Origin: a bacterium UBA4883
GTDB lineage: Bacteria > Bacillota > Clostridia > Oscillospirales > Acutalibacteraceae
DNA: 10,524 bases
Direction: 5' to 3'
NCBI GenBank assembly: GCA_002399225.1
Contig: DHDF01000024.1
Span: forward strand, 1 to 10,524
Made by a program: the position numbers and the translations under genes. Positions 6,584-10,524 of this stretch are shown here, piece by piece. Numbering within the stretch: the stretch's first letter is position 1; each line of letters starts with the position of its first letter. A model generated the notes under the pieces. It was not told where the DNA came from. It was given only the letters and a program-made list of their open reading frames with translations, and made no database searches.

Positions 6584-7137
6584 GGAATATCTGGTACAGG
6601 GCGCCCCGCCGCTCCAAAGCTGCCATGCTTCCAGCGTGGCCCGCCTGCCGGACGGCAGCGTCTGCTGCGTCTGGTTCGCCGGGAGCGCGGAAGGCGCGGG
6701 CGACGTCGGCATCTGGGGCGCGTGGAAAAGGAACGGCGTCTGGAGTGAGCCGCGGCGGATTGTCGGCGAGAAGAGCCTTCCGCACTGGAACCCGGTTCTG
6801 TTTGTGAGGCCGGACGGCCTGGTGGAGCTTTTCTACAAGGTCGGCCGCCTGATTCCGTCCTGGTCCACACGGTTCCTGATTTCGAGCACTGCGGGCGGAC
6901 CTGGTCGGCCCCGCGGGAGCTGGTGCCGGGGGACTCCGGCGGCCGCGGTCCCGTGAGAAACCACCTGCTGGTGCCTCCCAATGGGCGCTGGTTTGCCCCC
7001 GCCTCTTTGGAAGAAAGGGAATGGCGCTGCTGTGCGGATTATTCGGACGACGGCGGCGCGGCGGCGCCTCCTGGGAAGACCGCTTCACTCTGGAAGACGG
7101 GCACGGCGATACTCTTACGAAATTTTTTAGAAAATAG
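6570..7137 (+). pseudogene. Broken cytoplasmic sialidase-like gene (BNR_2 / exo-alpha-sialidase family)
   Basis: The start (ATG 6570, inside the GH130 3' end) gives [20 protein letters not shown], then PDGSVCCVWFAGSAEGAGDV, HWNPVLFVRPDG and FYKVGRLIPSWSTR, the usual beginning of BNR_2 sialidase-like proteins. The frame is lost after codon 106 (6887/6888): adding one G restores the Asp box SSDCGRTW, and the new frame continues SAPRELVPGDSGGRGPVRNH and NGRWFAPASLEE. It is lost again at 7052-7067, where GGCGGCGC is present twice in tandem; removing one copy restores a second Asp box, SDDGGASW, and the frame runs on to a TAG at 7135-7137. With both repairs the product is 186 residues, about half the family's usual length (some 340-380), so the 3' half is also missing. 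It would have removed sialic acid from imported glycans; no signal peptide is visible. Without repair, translation stops at 6956 after 128 residues. Sequencing error could explain the shifts but not the truncation. Confidence 0.85.
7052..7067 (+). repeat. Perfect 8-bp tandem duplication causing a frameshift
   Basis: GGCGGCGC occurs at 7052-7059 and again at 7060-7067. One copy fewer recreates the codons for D-D-G-G-A-S-W, the Asp-box core of the sialidase-like pseudogene. This is typical of replication slippage in a GC-rich run. Confidence 0.8.
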
Positions 7138-7182
7138 GATCTGAAGAAGACAGGCTGATGCGATAAAGATGCTTCTAAAAAT
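7122..7182. repeat. Imperfect inverted repeat flanking the sialidase remnant's end
   Basis: ATTTTTTAGAA (7122-7132) faces TTCTAAAAAT (7173-7182), an 11/10-base inverted repeat with one T/A length difference, enclosing 40 bases. The segment is clearly more AT-rich than the genes on either side and sits exactly where the pseudogene is truncated. It could be a terminator-like hairpin, a remnant of a small inserted element or a deletion scar. Confidence 0.35.
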
Positions 7183-7208
7183 GTGAGACCCGAGGGGGAT
7201 TGAGCGGG

Positions 7209-9122
7209 ATGATGCTGATTCCACAGCCGTCGAAGATGGAGGAAAACGGCGAAAATTTTTTAGTCGGCCCGGGTTTTGAAATTGTGCTGGGCCCAAGCTG
7301 CGGCTTCCCGGAATTCCGGGCGGCCCGGCTGCTCAAGGCGGAAATCCGGAGGGCGGTCTGTGTCGAATGCCCCATCGGCAAGTCCGGGGCCCGGCCGAGA
7401 GGCGGGCTGTTCGTCCGGAAAACGGATTCCCCGGGCGAAGAGTACCGCCTGAGCGTCGCGCCGGGCGGCGCCGAGTTGACCGGCGGGGCGGACGGAATCT
7501 TCCGGGGAGTCCAGACGCTGCGGCAGATTGTGCGGCAGTGCGGTGCGGTCTGGCCGGGCGTCGCCATCTCGGATGCGCCGCGGTTCCGCACGCGCGGCTT
7601 CTTTCACGACGTGACGCGCGGGAAGGTCCCCACGCTCGAAACGCTCAAAGATCTGGCCGACCGGCTTGCGTTTTATAAAATCAACCAGCTGCAGCTCTAT
7701 GTGGAGCATACCTTTGCATTCCGCGGCTTCAGCGAGGCGTGGACCGGAAAGGACCCGCTGACGGCCGAGGAGATTTTGGAGCTGGACGGGTACTGCAGGG
7801 AGCGCCATATCGAGCTGGTTCCATCGCTCGCGACTTTCGGTCATCTGTATGAGATTCTCGCCACCAAAACGTGGCGGAAATGCTGCGAGCTGCCGGTCGA
7901 CGACTCCAAGCCGTTTTCGTGGTACGAGCGCATGGCCCACCACACGCTGAACACGGCCGACGAAGAAAGCTTTGAGCTGGTGCGCCGGATGCTCGACCAG
8001 TACCTTCCGCTGTTCTCATCCGGCCAGTTCAATATCGGGTGTGACGAGACCTTCGATATCGGGGTTGGAAAAAGCGCGGCCCTGGTGCGGCAGAAGGGCA
8101 GGGGCAGGGTTTATGTCGACTTTCTGAAAAAAATTATCGCCTACGTTCAGAGCAAAGGCAAAAAAGTCCTGTTCTGGGGCGATATCATCCTGAAAACGCC
8201 GGAATATCTCCGCGAGATTCCGAAAGGCACGCAGTGCCTCTATTGGAACTACGGCCCCGATGTGCCGGAAAGCGAGGTCAAGGCCGTCGCGGATTCGGGC
8301 GTCAAGTTCACGGTCTGCCCCGGCGTCTGCGGGTGGAATAGGATGATGAACCTGTTTGAGAACGCGTTTCTCAACATCTCGCGCATGGTGCGTTTCGGCA
8401 GAAAATACGGGGCCGAAGGGGTGCTGAACACCGACTGGGGCGATTTCGGGCATATCAACCTGTTTGCGAACTCCATGCCGGGCATGGCTTTGGGCGCGGC
8501 TCTGTCGTGGAACCCGGACGATTCCCGCGGCTGGCGCGAGTTTGCGGAGGCGTACGGATGCCTGGAATTCGGCGCGGCGGGCGGCGAATTGATGCGGCTG
8601 CTGACCGAGCTTTCGCGCCTGCAGGCCGGCACGTGGGCCGACGTCGTCTGCTGGCGCGAAACCCGGAAGCTCGGCTCAAAAGCGGCCGGGCGCGACCGGG
8701 GCCGGCTGCTTTCGATGGACGACTCCGCCGCCCTGCGCGGATACCGCCGTGCGCTGGAGCTGGAGCGGCGGCTCGCCGCCGTCCCGTGCCCGGAGCCGCG
8801 CAGGACGGACCTTGCGGAATATATCTGTTCCGCGCGCGGGGTTGCGCTGGTGGACGCGGCCTGCCTCGCGCTGAAAAAATACGCATACAGCGACGAAAAC
8901 GCGCCGCTTGCCCTCAAATGCGGGAATCTGGCGGAATCCTTCGAGGTCTGGTTCCGCCGGTACGAGGCGCTGTGGCGCCGCCGCAACCGGGAAAGTGAGC
9001 TTTACCGCATCCGCCGCACCGTCCAGGACCTGTGCGCATTTCTGCGGGACTGTGCGCAGAGCCGTGAGAAGCCGGACGCCGTTCCGCACCGGCAGGGGGA
9101 GAAACAGGGGGAAATGCTATGA
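7209..9122 (+). CDS. GH20 beta-N-acetylhexosaminidase
   Basis: A 637-residue cytoplasmic hydrolase expected to release terminal beta-GlcNAc or GalNAc by substrate-assisted catalysis. An N-terminal GH20b-type domain (about 1-125; EEYRLSV, GADGIFRGVQTLRQI) precedes a TIM barrel starting at RGFFHDVTRGKVPT (about 129-142), continuing through INQLQLYVEHTFAF, HIELVPSLATFGH, the catalytic pair Asp279-Glu280 in FNIGCDETFDIG, VLFWGDI, YWNYGP and LNTDWGDFGH. The last 200 or so residues are helical and rich in Arg, Glu and Leu. I chose ATG 7209 because GAGGGGG (7192-7198) lies 10 bases upstream; the in-frame TTG at 7200 is only one base from that site, and an ATG at 7212 is a second option. No signal peptide is visible. 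It overlaps the GH38 gene by four bases (ATGA), so the two are translationally coupled. Family certain; the exact linkage is unknown. Confidence 0.92.
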   Translation: MMLIPQPSKMEENGENFLVGPGFEIVLGPSCGFPEFRAARLLKAEIRRAVCVECPIGKSGARPRGGLFVRKTDSPGEEYRLSVAPGGAELTGGADGIFRGVQTLRQIVRQCGAVWPGVAISDAPRFRTRGFFHDVTRGKVPTLETLKDLADRLAFYKINQLQLYVEHTFAFRGFSEAWTGKDPLTAEEILELDGYCRERHIELVPSLATFGHLYEILATKTWRKCCELPVDDSKPFSWYERMAHHTLNTADEESFELVRRMLDQYLPLFSSGQFNIGCDETFDIGVGKSAALVRQKGRGRVYVDFLKKIIAYVQSKGKKVLFWGDIILKTPEYLREIPKGTQCLYWNYGPDVPESEVKAVADSGVKFTVCPGVCGWNRMMNLFENAFLNISRMVRFGRKYGAEGVLNTDWGDFGHINLFANSMPGMALGAALSWNPDDSRGWREFAEAYGCLEFGAAGGELMRLLTELSRLQAGTWADVVCWRETRKLGSKAAGRDRGRLLSMDDSAALRGYRRALELERRLAAVPCPEPRRTDLAEYICSARGVALVDAACLALKKYAYSDENAPLALKCGNLAESFEVWFRRYEALWRRRNRESELYRIRRTVQDLCAFLRDCAQSREKPDAVPHRQGEKQGEML

Positions 9123-10524
9123 TATTTGCCGAAGAGAGGGCGCAGGTCATCTGCGGCCAGCTGAAAAAGCTGGAGAAAGTACAAAAGCGGGAGCTCACGC
9201 GCTGGCAGGTCAAAGACGGCCTGTTCCTGCGGCCCCGGGAAGCCGAGGACGCGAAAGAGCCGTGGCGGGATTTTGACAGCCTGAAGGACCACTGGTACGG
9301 ACCGGATCGGCATTACTGGTTCCGCGCCGACCTCGCGGTGCCGGAGGACTTTGACGGCAAGCCGCTCTGGCTGGTGTTCCGCACGCAGATTGAGGAATCC
9401 GATGACGGCAAAAACCCGCAGTTTCTGCTGTTTGTAAACGGGAAAGTCACGCAGGGGCTCGACATGAACCACCGGGAGGTATTTTTGACTGCCCGCGCCC
9501 GCAAGGGCGACCGAATCCGCCTCGACCTGCAGGCCTATACGGGTACCCTGCACGCCGAATTCCGCCTGGTTGCGGAGATGGTGCAGATCGATCCGGAAAT
9601 CCGGAACCTCTACTATGACATGCAGGTTCCGCTTTGGTGCTTTTCCCGGATGGAGAAGGACGGAAAGGTCCGCCTGGATATGGAAACCGTGCTGAACCAC
9701 GCGGTCAATCTGCTGGACTTCCGCGAGGAATATTCCGAGGATTTTTACCGCTCCGTCCGCGCCGCGGACGAATACCTGCAAAAAGCGCTCTATGAGGACC
9801 TGGCCGGCTGCGGAGACGTAATCGCCACCTGCATCGGCCATACGCACATCGACGTGGCGTGGTGGTGGACCGTCGCTCAGACGCGGGAAAAGGTCGCGCG
9901 CAGCTTTGCGACGGTGCTGAAGCTGATGGACGAATACCCGGGCTACAAGTTTATGTCCAGCCAGCCGCAGCTCTATGAGTTTCTCAAAGACCGCTACCCG
10001 GAGATATATGCCGGAATCAAAGAGCGCGTGCGGCAGCGCCGTTGGGAGCCGGAGGGCGCCATGTGGCTGGAGGCCGACTGCAACCTGCCTTCGGGCGAAT
10101 CGCTGGTGCGGCAGATTCTGTTTGGCAAACGCTTCTTCCGCGAGGAGTTCGGCGTGGACAGCAGGGTCCTCTGGCTGCCGGATGCGTTCGGCTTCAGCGG
10201 CGCGCTGCCCCAGATTATGAAAAAAAGCGGCATCCGCTATTTCATGACGACCAAAATGTCGTGGAACCAGTTCGACGAAATTCCGAACGACACGTTCCTG
10301 TGGCGCGGAATCGACGGGAGCGAAATCCTCACCCACTTCATCACGACGCCGGGCGTGGGGCAGAGCTCGAAACAGTTTTTCACCACCTACAACGGCATGC
10401 TGCACCCGGATGCGGTGATGGGCGCGTGGCAGCGCTACCAGAACAAGGAGATCAACAACGACGTCCTGATCGCCTTCGGCTACGGCGACGGTGGCGGCGG
10501 GCCGACGCGGCAGATGCTGGAGAC
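9119..10524 (+). CDS. GH38 alpha-mannosidase, N-terminal part (runs off the window)
   Basis: The open frame from ATG 9119 continues to the window edge (468 codons), roughly the first half of a family whose bacterial members are usually about 1,000 residues. It hydrolyses alpha-mannosides using a zinc ion. The zinc-binding motif is at 240-245, GHTHID, followed by VAWWWT; His243 and Asp245 are the likely ligands. The nucleophile is Asp355 in WLPDAFGFSGALPQI. Other family segments include FMSSQPQLYEFLKDRYPEIY, WEPEGAMWLEADCN, GESLVRQILFGKRFF and YFMTTKMSWNQFD. An N-terminal ancillary domain (about 1-230) precedes the catalytic domain. The start is fixed by the ATGA overlap with the GH20 stop and GGGGG (9107-9111) 7 bases before. 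There is no signal peptide, so it acts in the cytoplasm on imported glycans. Which alpha-linkage it prefers cannot be read from the sequence. Confidence 0.93.
   Translation, partial: MIFAEERAQVICGQLKKLEKVQKRELTRWQVKDGLFLRPREAEDAKEPWRDFDSLKDHWYGPDRHYWFRADLAVPEDFDGKPLWLVFRTQIEESDDGKNPQFLLFVNGKVTQGLDMNHREVFLTARARKGDRIRLDLQAYTGTLHAEFRLVAEMVQIDPEIRNLYYDMQVPLWCFSRMEKDGKVRLDMETVLNHAVNLLDFREEYSEDFYRSVRAADEYLQKALYEDLAGCGDVIATCIGHTHIDVAWWWTVAQTREKVARSFATVLKLMDEYPGYKFMSSQPQLYEFLKDRYPEIYAGIKERVRQRRWEPEGAMWLEADCNLPSGESLVRQILFGKRFFREEFGVDSRVLWLPDAFGFSGALPQIMKKSGIRYFMTTKMSWNQFDEIPNDTFLWRGIDGSEILTHFITTPGVGQSSKQFFTTYNGMLHPDAVMGAWQRYQNKEINNDVLIAFGYGDGGGGPTRQMLE

Noticed and set aside
5195..6712. Long open frame on the minus strand across the binding-protein end and the GH130 gene
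   Set aside because: Composition-driven antisense frame over two clearly recognisable genes; its product resembles no family.
9002..10405. Long open frame on the minus strand opposite the GH38 gene
   Set aside because: Antisense of a gene with intact GH38 zinc and nucleophile motifs; no plausible start or family match.
1..10524. CRISPR array, tRNA/rRNA genes, transposase or integrase, toxin-antitoxin
   Set aside because: No regularly spaced repeats, no RNA gene signatures and no intact mobility or defence gene seen; the only mobile-element trace is the DUF6017 relic.

Overview
The window looks like chromosomal DNA of a gut-type, moderately GC-rich Firmicute (Clostridia, Oscillospiraceae/Lachnospiraceae-like). 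Pointers are strong AGGAGG-type ribosome sites, TTG starts, a lipoprotein-anchored CUT1 sugar importer with no dedicated ATPase, and a decayed DUF6017 (Firmicutes replication-initiator type) fragment at the left edge. The genus cannot be fixed from the sequence alone.

Layout. Positions 1-307 hold no intact gene, only a frameshifted remnant of a DUF6017 protein on the minus strand. A LacI-family regulator (308-1342, minus) follows. It is divergent from the plus-strand genes across a 571-base, very AT-rich intergenic region (1343-1913) that carries a good lacI promoter, a probable importer promoter, and a cluster of palindromes. Next are two CUT1 permeases (LplB- and YtcP-like, 1914-2870 and 2884-3813) and their substrate-binding lipoprotein with a C-terminal DUF3502 domain (3908-5380), ending in a 13-bp stem hairpin (5413-5454). 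The second cluster holds a GH130 mannoside phosphorylase (5576-6583), a broken cytoplasmic sialidase-like gene (6570-7137), a GH20 beta-N-acetylhexosaminidase (7209-9122) and the first half of a GH38 alpha-mannosidase (9119 to the window edge).

How it fits together. GH38 + GH20 + GH130 + sialidase is the set expected for stepwise breakdown of host N-glycans: remove sialic acid, trim alpha-mannose and GlcNAc, then phosphorolyse the Man-beta-1,4-GlcNAc core. The GH130 carries the residues I recall as phosphate-contacting in the N-glycan enzyme Uhgb_MP, at the same spacing. None of the hydrolases has a signal peptide, so the importer presumably brings in intact oligosaccharides that are dismantled in the cytoplasm, under control of the LacI protein. 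The substrate assignment is inference.

Most notable details: the sialidase is inactivated by two separate frameshifts, each inside an Asp-box motif, plus loss of its C-terminal half; the binding-protein gene changes abruptly from GC-rich to AT-rich just after its signal peptide; and the importer leader holds paired TGTTAACA palindromes that may be operators for a LacI protein with an unusual hinge.
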